Source: an uncultured Bacteroidales bacterium (GTDB taxonomy: Bacteria; Bacteroidota; Bacteroidia; Bacteroidales; Bacteroidaceae). From it: 35,276 nucleotides of DNA. The notes under the pieces were generated by a model. The model was not told where the DNA came from. It did not search any database and saw nothing but the letters and a program-made list of their open reading frames with translations. The first letter of the stretch is position 1. Each line of letters starts with the position of its first letter. The position numbers were made by a program, and so were the translations under genes. The stretch lies in the NCBI GenBank assembly GCA_902768605.1, contig CACXLY010000060.1, positions 1 to 35,276 on the forward strand, written 5' to 3'. This document shows positions 7,976-16,344 of the stretch, one piece after another.

Positions 7976-8975
7976 ACTTCTCGTCCTCTCCTGCACAGGA
8001 CATCCCAAAGAGGTTCGCTTCGAAGGGGAATTCGACCACCTGGAGCAGGGCGAGTTCCTTATCTACAGCAGCGACGAGGCGCTCGACAGGCTCGATACCC
8101 TGCGCCTTCGCGACGGGCGGTTCGAGTACAAGCTACCCACCATCCAGCCCGCCACACTGCACATCCTCTACCCAAACCAGTCGGAACTTGTCGTCTTCGC
8201 TAACCCCGGAAGCGACATCGTCATAAAAGGCGACGCACAAAACCTCAGCGAAGTGGAGGTCTCGGGCGACGAAGACAACGAGGTCTATACGCAGTTCCGA
8301 CTCGAAGCCAACGGCAAGTCGGCCGCCGAAGCAAGGCAAATCGCTCACAACTACATCCTCGAGCACCCCACTCTCTTCATGAGCCAGTACCTCCTGACTG
8401 CCTATTTCCTTTGCGACGAAACGGCATCCGCACAGGAAGTAACGGAGTTGTACGACAGCCTCAGTCGCGCTTGCCCCGACGACCTTGCACTCTCCAAACT
8501 CTCTACCCACGTCCGCTCGCTCGGCAAACTTCGCGTCGGCAATCCCCTACCCGACTTTTCCCTCAAGCTACCACCTAACCATGGGGGCAACGGCGCAGAG
8601 GAAAGGACCGTCAAGAAGGCAGATTATCAAGGCAAACTCCTGTTGATAGCGTTCTGGGCAAGTTGGAAAGGCGGCAGCCAGAGCGCACTCTATCGCGCCC
8701 GACGCCTGCGCCGAGAACTGAAATCAAAAGGCAAAAGCATCGAACTCCTCAGCTATTCGCTCGACGCTGACGAGCGCGAACTGTATCGGGTAGAACGCCG
8801 CGACACCGTCGACTACGAAAGCTTCTGCGACTTCCGCGCTTTCGCCAGCCCCCTCGTCCAGCAATGGGGTATCAGGCAATTGCCTTACATCATCCTCGTC
8901 ACACCCGATGGCCGCATCGCCGCCGCAGGAACCGACTGGATGACTGACATACAGCCCACCGCCAGCGAACTGTAG
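7872..8975 (+). CDS. Thioredoxin-fold lipoprotein (DUF4369-like N-terminus) lacking the CxxC motif
   Basis: A 367-residue protein. Its lipobox LVLSC places the lipidated cysteine at residue 41, an unusually long leader, because the first 34 or so residues are encoded by the inverted repeat at 7857-7975; no ATG lies closer to the lipobox. Residues about 45-130 resemble the DUF4369 beta-domain (VRFEGEFDHLEQGEFLIY). The C-terminal half is a TlpA/AhpC-like fold: VGNPLPDFSLKLPP, GKLLLIAFWASWKGGSQS, and the cis-proline segment RQLPYIILVTPDGRI. Where family members have WCxxC, this protein has WKGGS, so it cannot act as a dithiol oxidoreductase. It may be a binding or structural relative. It follows the OmpA/TPR lipoprotein by 20 bp. 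Confidence 0.85.
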   Translation: MMYEVFATAKTLLPRVERAFRAVANPSYIILHTSLLLVLSCTGHPKEVRFEGEFDHLEQGEFLIYSSDEALDRLDTLRLRDGRFEYKLPTIQPATLHILYPNQSELVVFANPGSDIVIKGDAQNLSEVEVSGDEDNEVYTQFRLEANGKSAAEARQIAHNYILEHPTLFMSQYLLTAYFLCDETASAQEVTELYDSLSRACPDDLALSKLSTHVRSLGKLRVGNPLPDFSLKLPPNHGGNGAEERTVKKADYQGKLLLIAFWASWKGGSQSALYRARRLRRELKSKGKSIELLSYSLDADERELYRVERRDTVDYESFCDFRAFASPLVQQWGIRQLPYIILVTPDGRIAAAGTDWMTDIQPTASEL

Positions 8976-8986
8976 CCCTACAAAAC

Positions 8987-9162
8987 GCAACATGTGCCGC
9001 CTGTCATCCATCCACGTGTTGTTAGCCTTCCTACAACGTGTCGCTGGCCTTCTTACAACGTGTCGCTGGCCTTCTTACAACGTGTCGCTAACCCTTTATT
9101 TCATTTCCAACGACTGCGCCTTCACGTCACTACGACTGTCTCTTCACGTCACTCCTCCTTTG
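8987..9162. repeat. 22-bp-period array B (8 units)
   Basis: Eight 22-bp units in constant register. Units at 9031, 9053 and 9075 share ACAACGTGTCGCT. Units at 9119 and 9141 share CTTCACGTCACT. The unit at 9009 carries CCACGTGTTG. ACGT occupies positions 6-9 in six of the eight units. The array begins 11 bp after the stop codon of the thioredoxin-fold lipoprotein. Confidence 0.8.
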
Positions 9163-9181
9163 GAAGGGCAGGGGGAGGCTC
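9150..9181. repeat. Half copy of the GH115-type palindromic element
   Basis: CCTCCTTTGGAAGGGCAGGG followed by GGAGGCT closely matches the right terminal inverted repeat of the element at 4138-4243. No left partner is present. Confidence 0.6.
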
Positions 9182-9196
9182 TTTTTTACATCACAT

Positions 9197-9238
9197 AAAA
9201 AAGGAGCCGACTGCTTGTGTTTAAGCTTTCGGCTCCTT
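9197..9238 (-). terminator. Rho-independent terminator of tRNA-Pro
   Basis: On the minus strand a stem AAGGAGCCGA/TCGGCTCCTT with an AT-rich loop is followed by a run of T. It begins 8 bp beyond the 3' end of the tRNA. Confidence 0.85.
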
Positions 9239-9245
9239 CAAAAGG

Positions 9246-9318
9246 TCGGGATGACAAGACTCGAACTTGCGACCTCGCGCCCCCCAGACGTGTGCGCTAC
9301 CAACTGCGCTACATCCCG
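9246..9318 (-). tRNA. tRNA-Pro (anticodon GGG)
   Basis: A 73-nt cloverleaf on the minus strand: acceptor stem CGGGATG/CATCCCG, D arm GCGC...GCGC with AGTTGGTA loop, anticodon loop CTGGGGG (anticodon GGG, reading proline codons CCC and CCU), and T arm GCAAG/CTTGT with loop TTCGAGT. The discriminator base is A. CCA is not encoded. The anticodon stem CACGT/GCGCG contains one A-C mismatch at 28-42. Confidence 0.93.
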
Positions 9319-9337
9319 TTCCTTACATTTGTGGGTG

Positions 9338-9369
9338 CAAAGGTATAACTTTTTTTTGTTCCTTCCAAA
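9338..9369 (-). promoter_or_regulatory. Promoter of tRNA-Pro
   Basis: On the minus strand TTTG (9369 to 9366), 20 bp, then TACCTTTG (9345 to 9338): a full match to the Bacteroidota promoter. The start would fall about 10-15 bp upstream of the mature tRNA end. Its -33 side overlaps the aroA promoter. Confidence 0.8.
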
Positions 9370-9385
9370 CTTTTTCGTAACTTTG
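9355..9385 (+). promoter_or_regulatory. Promoter of aroA
   Basis: TTTG (9355-9358), 19 bp, then TAACTTTG (9378-9385), 34 bp upstream of the ATG. It is divergent from and interleaved with the tRNA promoter. Confidence 0.8.
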
Positions 9386-9418
9386 TGCCGTAATTCGTGA
9401 AATTTCATAAAAAGGTAA

Positions 9419-10681
9419 ATGATAAAGATTAGTTCAGGGGACCAACTTAGAGGACGTATTGAGCTTCCGGCAAGCAAGAGTATCTCGGGTCGCGCCTTGG
9501 TCTTGGGCGCGCTGAGCAGAAGTAATGTCTTGCCCGAAAACCTGTCGGATTCCGACGATACACAAGTAATGCTCCGTGCTTTGCAAACGATGCCAGAGAC
9601 CATCGATATCGGTGCGGCAGGGACTGCTATGCGGTTCCTGACGGCTTACCTAAGCGTAACGCCGGGCGAGCACGTCATTACCGGCACGGAACGCATGAGG
9701 CACCGTCCCATCGGCATCCTCGTGGATGCACTTCGCACGCTTGGTGCTTCCATCGCTTACGAAGGCGAGGAGGGCTTCCCGCCTCTGCGCATCTCGGGTC
9801 GCGACAACCTTGAGGGCGGCGCTCTGACCGTCCCGGGCGATGTCAGCTCGCAGTACATCTCTGCCCTGCTGATGATTGCCCCGACGCTGAAGAATGGCTT
9901 GCGTCTCACCCTGACAGGCAACATCGCGAGCCGCCCTTACCTCGACATGACCGTCGGCATGATGCGCGACTTCGGGGCGAAGGTGGAATGGCAGGGCAAC
10001 AACACTATCGACGTCCGGCCCGGCCCGTACCTCCAGCGGCCTTATCATATCGAGAGCGACTGGAGCGCGGCGAGTTATTGGTATGAGATGGTGGCGTTGA
10101 CGCGCGACGCGAATGCTGAGGTGGACCTGGTCGGCCTGCATCACGACAGCATTCAGGGCGACAGCCGGGTCTGGCAGCTATTTGGAGAGCTGGGCGTCAC
10201 GACACAATACTTCGTGGAACCCGACGGGACGGAAGTCGTCCGGCTCAGGAAGGGCGGCGGCATCACCTGCTATTTCAGCTGCGACTTCACACATCAGCCC
10301 GACCTCGCCCAGACGTTTGCTGCGACCTGCTCAATGCTCGACGTGCCCTTCCATCTCTATGGCCTGCAGAGTCTTCGCATCAAGGAGACCGACCGCATTG
10401 CAGCCCTGAAGAACGAGCTCGGCAAAATAGTGCGCCTGGAAGAGCAGGGCAACGAGCTGTTCTGGGAAGGGCTATACAACATCGATAACTTTGAAAGCCT
10501 GCCCTACGAGACGTTCGCGTTCGACACCTATGAAGACCATCGCATGGCTATGGCACTTGCGCCCGTCTGTCTCCGCACAGGCGGCGAGATTCAGATAAAC
10601 AATCCCGAGGTCGTCAGCAAATCGTATCCCGCCTTTTGGGACGACCTCAAAAAAGCAGGATTTAAGGTATGCGGCAAATAG
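9419..10681 (+). CDS. aroA: 3-phosphoshikimate 1-carboxyvinyltransferase (EPSP synthase)
   Basis: A 420-residue enzyme of the shikimate pathway that joins phosphoenolpyruvate to shikimate-3-phosphate. Visible motifs are LPASKSISGRALVLGAL near residue 17 (shikimate-3-phosphate binding Lys-Ser), GAAGTAMRFLTAYLS (usually GNAGTAxR), RHRPIGILVDALRTLGA, VPGDVSSQYISALLM, LRIKETDRIAALKNEL and FDTYEDHRMAMALAP near the C-terminus. Length is normal for the family. The start ATG lies 34 bp after a strong promoter. A small gene overlaps its end by 13 bp. The cytosolic role in chorismate synthesis also connects it to aroQ at 27614, though the two are not adjacent. Confidence 0.95.
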   Translation: MIKISSGDQLRGRIELPASKSISGRALVLGALSRSNVLPENLSDSDDTQVMLRALQTMPETIDIGAAGTAMRFLTAYLSVTPGEHVITGTERMRHRPIGILVDALRTLGASIAYEGEEGFPPLRISGRDNLEGGALTVPGDVSSQYISALLMIAPTLKNGLRLTLTGNIASRPYLDMTVGMMRDFGAKVEWQGNNTIDVRPGPYLQRPYHIESDWSAASYWYEMVALTRDANAEVDLVGLHHDSIQGDSRVWQLFGELGVTTQYFVEPDGTEVVRLRKGGGITCYFSCDFTHQPDLAQTFAATCSMLDVPFHLYGLQSLRIKETDRIAALKNELGKIVRLEEQGNELFWEGLYNIDNFESLPYETFAFDTYEDHRMAMALAPVCLRTGGEIQINNPEVVSKSYPAFWDDLKKAGFKVCGK

Positions 10682-10956
10682 ACATCACGTGTTGCGGGCA
10701 GCACGAAGTCTGCGAAAAAGACTACTTGCGAGCTATCGCAGAGGAGATAGACTACTATGAGGACGAGGAGCTTGACCGCTTCCGGGGCCGGACAAGCTAT
10801 AGCGAGGAGGAGGTCGAGGAGTTTCGCGAGGTGCTCTATACGATGCGAACCGACGAAGTGGCCGGTTGGGTGCACAGTCTCGAGCTGCGCAGAGTGCCCC
10901 TTCCCGACGAGCTGAAAGACGAAGTTTTACTGATTGTTGGGGAACAAACACAATAA
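10669..10956 (+). CDS. Small acidic protein, unrecognised
   Basis: A 95-residue protein starting MRQIDITCCGQHEVCEKDYL. It is rich in Glu and Asp (EEIDYYEDEELDRF, SEEEVEEFREVL) and probably mostly helical, with no signal peptide or membrane segment. Its ATG overlaps the 3' end of aroA by 13 bp in another frame, which implies translational coupling. It ends 33 bp before porW. The overlap and coherent composition make it a likely real gene. I do not recognise a family, and no function is proposed. Confidence 0.75.
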   Translation: MRQIDITCCGQHEVCEKDYLRAIAEEIDYYEDEELDRFRGRTSYSEEEVEEFREVLYTMRTDEVAGWVHSLELRRVPLPDELKDEVLLIVGEQTQ

Positions 10957-10989
10957 AGTGACGCGCGCGCACGTTATATATAATAATGT

Positions 10990-13974
10990 ATGGGAAATAG
11001 TATGGCAAGAAACAACTGGCAGAAGGCTAAGCTTTGCGGCATGATGTGCATCGTGCTGCTTGCTCTGCTTGTGTCTTGCTCTACGAAGAAAAACACGTCC
11101 ACCACGCGTGCCTACCACGCTCTGACCGCTCACTACAACACGCTCTACAACGGGCAAGTGGCCTACCTCGAGGGCTTTGAGGCGCAGAGTAAAGGTCACA
11201 AGGACAACTTCAACGAGATACTGCCCATGTACATCTGCACGAGCAAGGCAACGGCAAACCTGGGCAAGAGCAACTTCGAGACAGCTATCACCAAGAGCGA
11301 GAAGGCAATCAAGGTGCACAGTATCAAGAAGCGTCCCATCATCAAAGGTAACAGCAAGCGCACGGAAAAGGAGAAGGCGTTCCTGGCTCGCAGGGAGTTC
11401 AACCCCTACATATATCGCGCCTGGTTCATGATGGCCGATGCGCAGTTCCAGAAAGGTGAGTTCTTCGAGGCTGCTTCCACTTACAACTACATTCTCCGCC
11501 TCTACAGCACGCAGCCCGACATCACGTCCGTGGCGAAGGCAAAGCTGGCGCGATGCTACGTAGCGCTTAACTGGCCGTACGACGCAGAAGACCTCCTCAA
11601 CAAGATGAAGAGGGACACCATCACGCGTAAGGGCGAGAAGGAGGTGGAGAACACCAAGGCCGGCTATTACGTGCTGACGCATCAGTATCAGGAAGCCATT
11701 CCGCACCTGAAGAATGCCATCAAGACGACGCGCGGCAAGCTGCCAAAGGCGCGCCTCAACTTCCTGCTGGCACAGCTTTATCACGAGACAGGGCGCGACA
11801 CGATGGCCTACAAGACGCTCTCCAAAGTGATACGCGCCAACCCGCCTTACGAGGTGGCGTTCAACGCCCGCATCATGCAGACCGAGGTGATGCACAAAGG
11901 CAAGTTCCGCCAAATGATAGCCCGCCTCAAGCGCATGGCAAGGAGCGACAAGAACAAGGACTACCTCGACAAGGTCTATTATGCGATGGGCAACATCTAC
12001 CTCGCCAACGAGGACACCACGCACTGCATCTATGCCTGGGAGAAAGGCTTGGAGGAAAGCAAGAAGAACGGTCCCGACAAGGCGACCTTGCTCTTGCATC
12101 TGAGCCAGCTCTACTGGGAGCAGGAGAACTATATCGAGGCGGCACGCACCTATAAGCTTTGCGTCGGCGCCCTCGACAAGGAGCATCAGGAATACAAAGA
12201 GACGGAGCGTCGCAGCAAGATACTTAACGACCTGGAGCCTCACCTGAGCACCATCAAGCTGCAAGACAGCCTGCAGGTGCTTGCCCAGAGTCCCGAGGAG
12301 GTTTACCTCGCAGCCATCGACCGCGTCATTGCTGAGCTCCGCAGAAAGGAAAAAGAGGAGGCGAAGAAGGCTGCCGCGAACGGTACGCTCAACCCTAACG
12401 CCATGAACAATGGCATGATGGCAGCCGCGGCCACCGGCATGGGCAAGGACGCCGCCGCTGCTCAGATGAACCAGATGGGCATGATGGGTGGGCAGCAGCA
12501 GGGCGACTGGTACTTCTACAACCCCATGGCGGTTCGCAACGGCCAACAGGAGTTCCAGCGTCGGTGGGGCACACGTCCCAACGAGAACTTCTGGCGCATA
12601 AGCAACAAGCAGTCCCTCCTTGCAAACATGAGCGAGGAAGAGGCCAAGAAGTACGAGGGAATGGATGAGGCGATGGCCGACAGCCTCTTCGGAGCGGCCA
12701 CCAGTGCTGCCGAAGCAGACAGCATCGCATCAAAGGAGCAGGCACGCAAGGACTCGCTTGCCAACGACCCACACCATCGCGAGTTCTACCTCAAGCAGAT
12801 ACCTTTCACGGAGGAACAGATGGAAGCATCCAACCAATTGCTTGGCAACGCCCTCTACAATGCAGGAATACAGGAGCAGGAGCAGCTCGAGAACTTCCCG
12901 CTGGCTGAGAAGACGATGATTCGCTTCCTCAATGACTTCCCGGAACACGAGGGCACGGACAACGTCTTCTATCACCTCTTCCTGCTCTACGGCCGCCTTG
13001 AGGACCTGGAGGGCGCTGAGGAGTACAAGGGCTACCTGCTCGAGGACTACCCCGATGCCAAGCTTGCCTTCCTCCTGGGCAACCCGAACTACGAGATGAT
13101 AGCACGCGAGGGCAAGCACGTCGAGGACAGCATCTATGCGGAGGCCTATGCAGCCTATCAGACAGAGAACTACAAGAAGGTGGAGGAGAACTACCAGTTC
13201 AGCACCGACAACTTCCCCGAGGGCAAGAACCGCGCCCGCATGATGTTCGTCCGCGCCATGAGCTCGCTCTACGACGGGCAGCGCGACACGTTCATGGTGA
13301 CCTTGCGCGACGTGATACAGAAGTTCCCGAAGGAAGAGGTGACGGAGCTGGCGCAAGCCATCGTCAAGGGGCTTGACGAGGGACGTCTCCTCATGGACGA
13401 CCGCTACGACGCAAGCAGTATATGGAGCCGCCGCACACGTAGCGAAGCAGGCGACAGCACAGCGGCAGAGCCCGTCCTCAAGGACGACCGCTACAGCAAT
13501 TTCAACTTCGTGCTGGCTTACCCGACAGGCAGCCTCGACGAGAACATGCTGGTCTTCGAGATGGCTCACTACAACTTCACCAACTTCATGGCTCGAAACT
13601 TCGACATCGAGATACAGGCCGACGCCGGGCTGACGATGATGGTGATCAAGGGATTCCTTTCATACGACGAGGTGCACGCCTACGCACAGCGACTCCACGC
13701 CGACGAACACATGCGCACTCGGCTCGAAGGCATACGCACACTGCTTATCTCCGACGACAACCTCAAGATGATCGGCAAGGAGTTCAGCTTCGACGACTAC
13801 AAGGCATTCTACGACGAGCACTTCGCACCGCTCGACGTGCCCGAAGACCTCAAGATAGACACCCCGGCCGACCTCGAGATCCTCGATCCCGACGAGTTAG
13901 ACAAGCGGGAACAGGAGGAGAAGGAGCAGGAAGCAGAAACCCAGGAAGAGGACGACTTCCCGTTTGGCTGGTAA
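10990..13974 (+). CDS. porW: Type IX secretion system lipoprotein PorW/SprE
   Basis: A long TPR lipoprotein (994 residues, or 990 from the ATG at 11002). The lipobox LLVSCS follows a hydrophobic stretch, and the mature part starts TKKNTSTTRAYHALTAHYNTLYNG. Tandem TPR helices follow (YIYRAWFMMADAQFQKGEFF, FFEAASTYNYILRLY, LLAQLYHETGRDTMAYKTL, LLHLSQLYWEQENYIEAART). A low-complexity Met/Ala/Gln/Gly stretch lies near residues 470-505, more TPR-like units near 620-800, and an acidic tail at the end. This matches PorW/SprE, which is required for type IX secretion and gliding and sits at the outer membrane. Position immediately upstream of porX supports the call. The family is recognised by motif and context, not by a search. 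Confidence 0.85.
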   Translation: MGNSMARNNWQKAKLCGMMCIVLLALLVSCSTKKNTSTTRAYHALTAHYNTLYNGQVAYLEGFEAQSKGHKDNFNEILPMYICTSKATANLGKSNFETAITKSEKAIKVHSIKKRPIIKGNSKRTEKEKAFLARREFNPYIYRAWFMMADAQFQKGEFFEAASTYNYILRLYSTQPDITSVAKAKLARCYVALNWPYDAEDLLNKMKRDTITRKGEKEVENTKAGYYVLTHQYQEAIPHLKNAIKTTRGKLPKARLNFLLAQLYHETGRDTMAYKTLSKVIRANPPYEVAFNARIMQTEVMHKGKFRQMIARLKRMARSDKNKDYLDKVYYAMGNIYLANEDTTHCIYAWEKGLEESKKNGPDKATLLLHLSQLYWEQENYIEAARTYKLCVGALDKEHQEYKETERRSKILNDLEPHLSTIKLQDSLQVLAQSPEEVYLAAIDRVIAELRRKEKEEAKKAAANGTLNPNAMNNGMMAAAATGMGKDAAAAQMNQMGMMGGQQQGDWYFYNPMAVRNGQQEFQRRWGTRPNENFWRISNKQSLLANMSEEEAKKYEGMDEAMADSLFGAATSAAEADSIASKEQARKDSLANDPHHREFYLKQIPFTEEQMEASNQLLGNALYNAGIQEQEQLENFPLAEKTMIRFLNDFPEHEGTDNVFYHLFLLYGRLEDLEGAEEYKGYLLEDYPDAKLAFLLGNPNYEMIAREGKHVEDSIYAEAYAAYQTENYKKVEENYQFSTDNFPEGKNRARMMFVRAMSSLYDGQRDTFMVTLRDVIQKFPKEEVTELAQAIVKGLDEGRLLMDDRYDASSIWSRRTRSEAGDSTAAEPVLKDDRYSNFNFVLAYPTGSLDENMLVFEMAHYNFTNFMARNFDIEIQADAGLTMMVIKGFLSYDEVHAYAQRLHADEHMRTRLEGIRTLLISDDNLKMIGKEFSFDDYKAFYDEHFAPLDVPEDLKIDTPADLEILDPDELDKREQEEKEQEAETQEEDDFPFGW

Positions 13975-13979
13975 GTTTG

Positions 13980-14015
13980 CTATAGGTACTATAGTCCCTA
14001 TAGTCACTATAAGAA
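13980..14015. repeat. Four 9-bp repeats between porW and porX
   Basis: CTATAGGTA, CTATAGTCC, CTATAGTCA and CTATAAGAA run consecutively in the 50-bp gap between the porW stop and the porX ATG. The unit length equals that of the array at 414-494, but the sequence differs. Confidence 0.8.
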
Positions 14016-14024
14016 ATAAGGACA

Positions 14025-15597
14025 ATGAACTACAAACTGCTTTGGGTTGACGATGAGATTGAGCTCCTGAAGGCTCACATCCTGTTCCTCGAGAAGAAGG
14101 GCTATCCTGTTCCTCGAGAAGAAGGGCTACGAGGTGGAGACCGTGTCGAACGGCTACGATGCCCTTGACCGCTGCGCCGAAGAGGCGTTCGACCTCATCC
14201 TGCTCGACGAGAACATGCCCGGCCTCAGCGGTCTCGAGACCCTGACCCGCGTGAAGGAACTGCTGCCCGCCACGCCTGTGGTGATGGTGACTAAAAGCGA
14301 GGAGGAGCACATCATGGAGCAAGCCATCGGCGCCAAGATTGCCGACTACCTCATCAAGCCCGTCAATCCGACACAAATCCTGTTGACGCTCAAGAAGAAC
14401 ATCCAGCAGAGGGAGATCGTGACCGAACACACGCAAAGCAACTACCAACAGGACTTCGCGCGCCTCGGCATGCAAATCAACGACGCATCCAACCTCGAGG
14501 AATGGAAAGACGTCTATAAGAAGCTGACGTACTGGGAGCTGCAGCTGAGCGAGACGGAGAGTGGCATGCAGGAGATGCTCGCGATGCAGCGCCACGAGGC
14601 AAACGCCGAGTTCTCAAAGTTCATCCGTAAGAACTACCTGCGCTGGATGGAGAAGCCGGAGGAGCGCCCCGTGATGAGCCCCGACATCTTCAAGCGCGCC
14701 ATCTTCCCCCTGCTCGACAAGGGCGAGAAGGTATTCCTCATCGTCATCGACAACTTCCGCTACGACCAGTGGCGCGTCTTGTTGAACGAGATCGGCGATG
14801 CCTTCACGGTCGAGGAGAATCTCTATTGCAGCATCCTCCCGACGGCGACGCAGTACGCACGCAACGCCATATTCAGCGGCCTCATGCCCAACAACATCGC
14901 CAAGATGTTTCCCGACCTCTGGGTCGATGAGGACAGCGAGGAGGGCAAGAACCTCAACGAGGAACCTCTGGTCAGGACTCACTTCGAGCGCTACCGCCGC
15001 AAGAACACGTTCTCGTACCATAAGATAAACCATTCCAGCGCCGCCGAGAAGTTCGTATCCCAGATAACGCAACTGAAAAGGAACGACTTGAATGTCGTGG
15101 TCATAAACTTCATCGACATGCTCAGCCACGCACGCACGGAGAGCCTCATGGTGAGGGAACTGGCGAGCAACGAGGCGGCCTATCGCAGCATCACGCAGAG
15201 CTGGCTGCGCCACTCGGCCGTGAGCGACCTCTTCCGCAGCCTGGCTGCCCAGGGATGCACCGTCGTGCTGACCACCGACCACGGCAGCATCCGATGCTAC
15301 AACCCCATCAAGGTCATCGGCGACCGCAACACGAACACGAACCTCCGCTACAAGCTGGGCAAACACCTCTCCTACAATCCCAAGGAGGTTTTCGAGATAA
15401 AGGAGCCCCTCCGCGCAGGCCTGCCCAGCCCCAACCTCAGCACGACCTACATCTTTGCCATGCAGGAAGATTTCTTCGCCTATCCCAACAACTACAACTA
15501 CTACGTGCAGTACTACAAGGACACGTTCCAGCACGGCGGCATCAGCATGGAGGAGATGCTCATCCCGCTCGTCACGCTGAGAGGGAAGAAGCGGTGA
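14025..15597 (+). pseudogene. porX: porX, response regulator with PglZ domain, frameshifted by a 25-bp duplication
   Basis: From the ATG at 14025 the reading frame gives [19 protein letters not shown], a receiver domain start with the acidic Asp-Asp pair. An exact 25-bp tandem duplication (14079-14103 and 14104-14128) then shifts the frame, and translation stops at 14166-14168 after 47 codons. The remaining frame is open to 15597. It holds the rest of the receiver (DLILLDENMPGLSG, with the phosphoacceptor Asp), a helical linker and a PglZ/alkaline-phosphatase-like domain with IDNFRYDQWRVL, NFIDMLSHARTES, TTDHGSI and the final QHGG. This is PorX, the regulator of type IX secretion. Removing one copy restores a full protein of about 516 residues. 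A GTG at 14134 could start a receiver-truncated product. Either a true mutation, a reversible switch or an assembly error is possible. Confidence 0.85.
14079..14128. repeat. Exact 25-bp tandem duplication in porX
   Basis: Two identical 25-bp copies (beginning ATCCTGTTCCTCGAGAAG) abut within the coding region of the receiver domain. Since 25 is not a multiple of three, the extra copy causes the frameshift. Confidence 0.97.
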
Positions 15598-15622
15598 AAG
15601 ACCTTACCCCCTTACGGGGATA

Positions 15623-16081
15623 ATGAAATTCAAAATGTATAAATTCAAAATTCAAAACATAGAAGCCTCCTCTCAGGAAGGTTTGGAGGGCGCCACTCTT
15701 GCCGAAGCTGCACGCAAATTTATCGATGAAATGGGCGAAAATTGCGTTTTCGCCTTCTACGGCAAGATGGGGGCAGGCAAGACGACATTCATCAAAGCCA
15801 TCTGCGAGGCACTGGGCGTGACGGATCCCGTCGCTTCGCCCACGTTCGCCATCGTCAACGAGTACGCCGACGCCCAGGGACAGCCCATCTATCACTTCGA
15901 CTTCTACCGCATCAAGAACCTCCGTGAAGCCTACGACATCGGCTGCGAGGAGTATTTCTACAGCGGTTACCCCTGCTTTATCGAATGGCCGGAGATGGTC
16001 GAGGAACTGCTTCCCGAGGACGCCGTCAAGGTGACGATAGAAGTCCTCGAGGATGAGGCGCGTGTCGTCACATTGTCATAA
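15623..16081 (+). CDS. tsaE: tRNA threonylcarbamoyladenosine biosynthesis ATPase TsaE
   Basis: A 152-residue P-loop protein. Walker A is GKMGAGKT at residues 47-54. It continues with VTDPVASPTFAIVNEY, HFDFYRIKNLREAYDIGCEEYF and FIEWPEMVEELLP, all characteristic of TsaE, the ATPase that supports TsaB/TsaD in making t6A37 on ANN-decoding tRNAs. The gene lies 25 bp after porX on the same strand, a neighbourhood I recall from other Bacteroidota. The first residues (MKFKMYKFKIQN) come from an AT-rich repeat of AATTCAAAA-like units, so the N-terminus may be longer than the ancestral one. Function is firm. Confidence 0.95.
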   Translation: MKFKMYKFKIQNIEASSQEGLEGATLAEAARKFIDEMGENCVFAFYGKMGAGKTTFIKAICEALGVTDPVASPTFAIVNEYADAQGQPIYHFDFYRIKNLREAYDIGCEEYFYSGYPCFIEWPEMVEELLPEDAVKVTIEVLEDEARVVTLS

Positions 16082-16088
16082 ATCAAAA

Positions 16089-16108
16089 AATCCCTTTAGA
16101 GGGAAATT
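16089..16108. repeat. Short palindrome after tsaE
   Basis: ATCCCTTTAGAGGGAAATT is an imperfect palindrome of the same CCCTTTA(A/G)GGG class seen at 21512, 22369 and 29150. It lies 8 bp after the tsaE stop. Confidence 0.5.
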
Positions 16109-16115
16109 CAAATCC

Positions 16116-16313
16116 CACAGCAAGGAACGGCAAACGCCACAGCAAGGAACGGACAACGCCACAGCAAGGAACGGCAAACGCTACAGCAAGGAACGGACAA
16201 CGCTACAGCAAGGAACGGACAACGCTACAGCAAGGAACGACCAACGCCACAGCAAGGAACGGACAACGCTTGCTGTGGCGTTTGCTGTTCCCCCACGTGG
16301 CACTTTCGGGGGC
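16116..16313. repeat. 22-bp-period array C (7 direct units plus an inverted unit and one degenerate unit)
   Basis: Seven nearly identical 22-bp units start at 16116, 16138, 16160, 16182, 16204, 16226 and 16248, with the core YACAGCAAGGAACGG. The next 22 bp (16270-16291) is an inverted, shifted version of the unit (TTGCTGTGGCGTTTGCTG). The following step contains CCCACGTGG. No spacers separate the units. Confidence 0.92.
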
Positions 16314-16344
16314 AATGATATAGGGGGGAGATATTACTGTCCGG

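Noticed and set aside
9246..9318. tRNA-Pro as a pseudogene because of the A-C mismatch in the anticodon stem
   Set aside because: All other stems pair, and the promoter and terminator are intact; mismatches in this stem occur in functional proline tRNAs.
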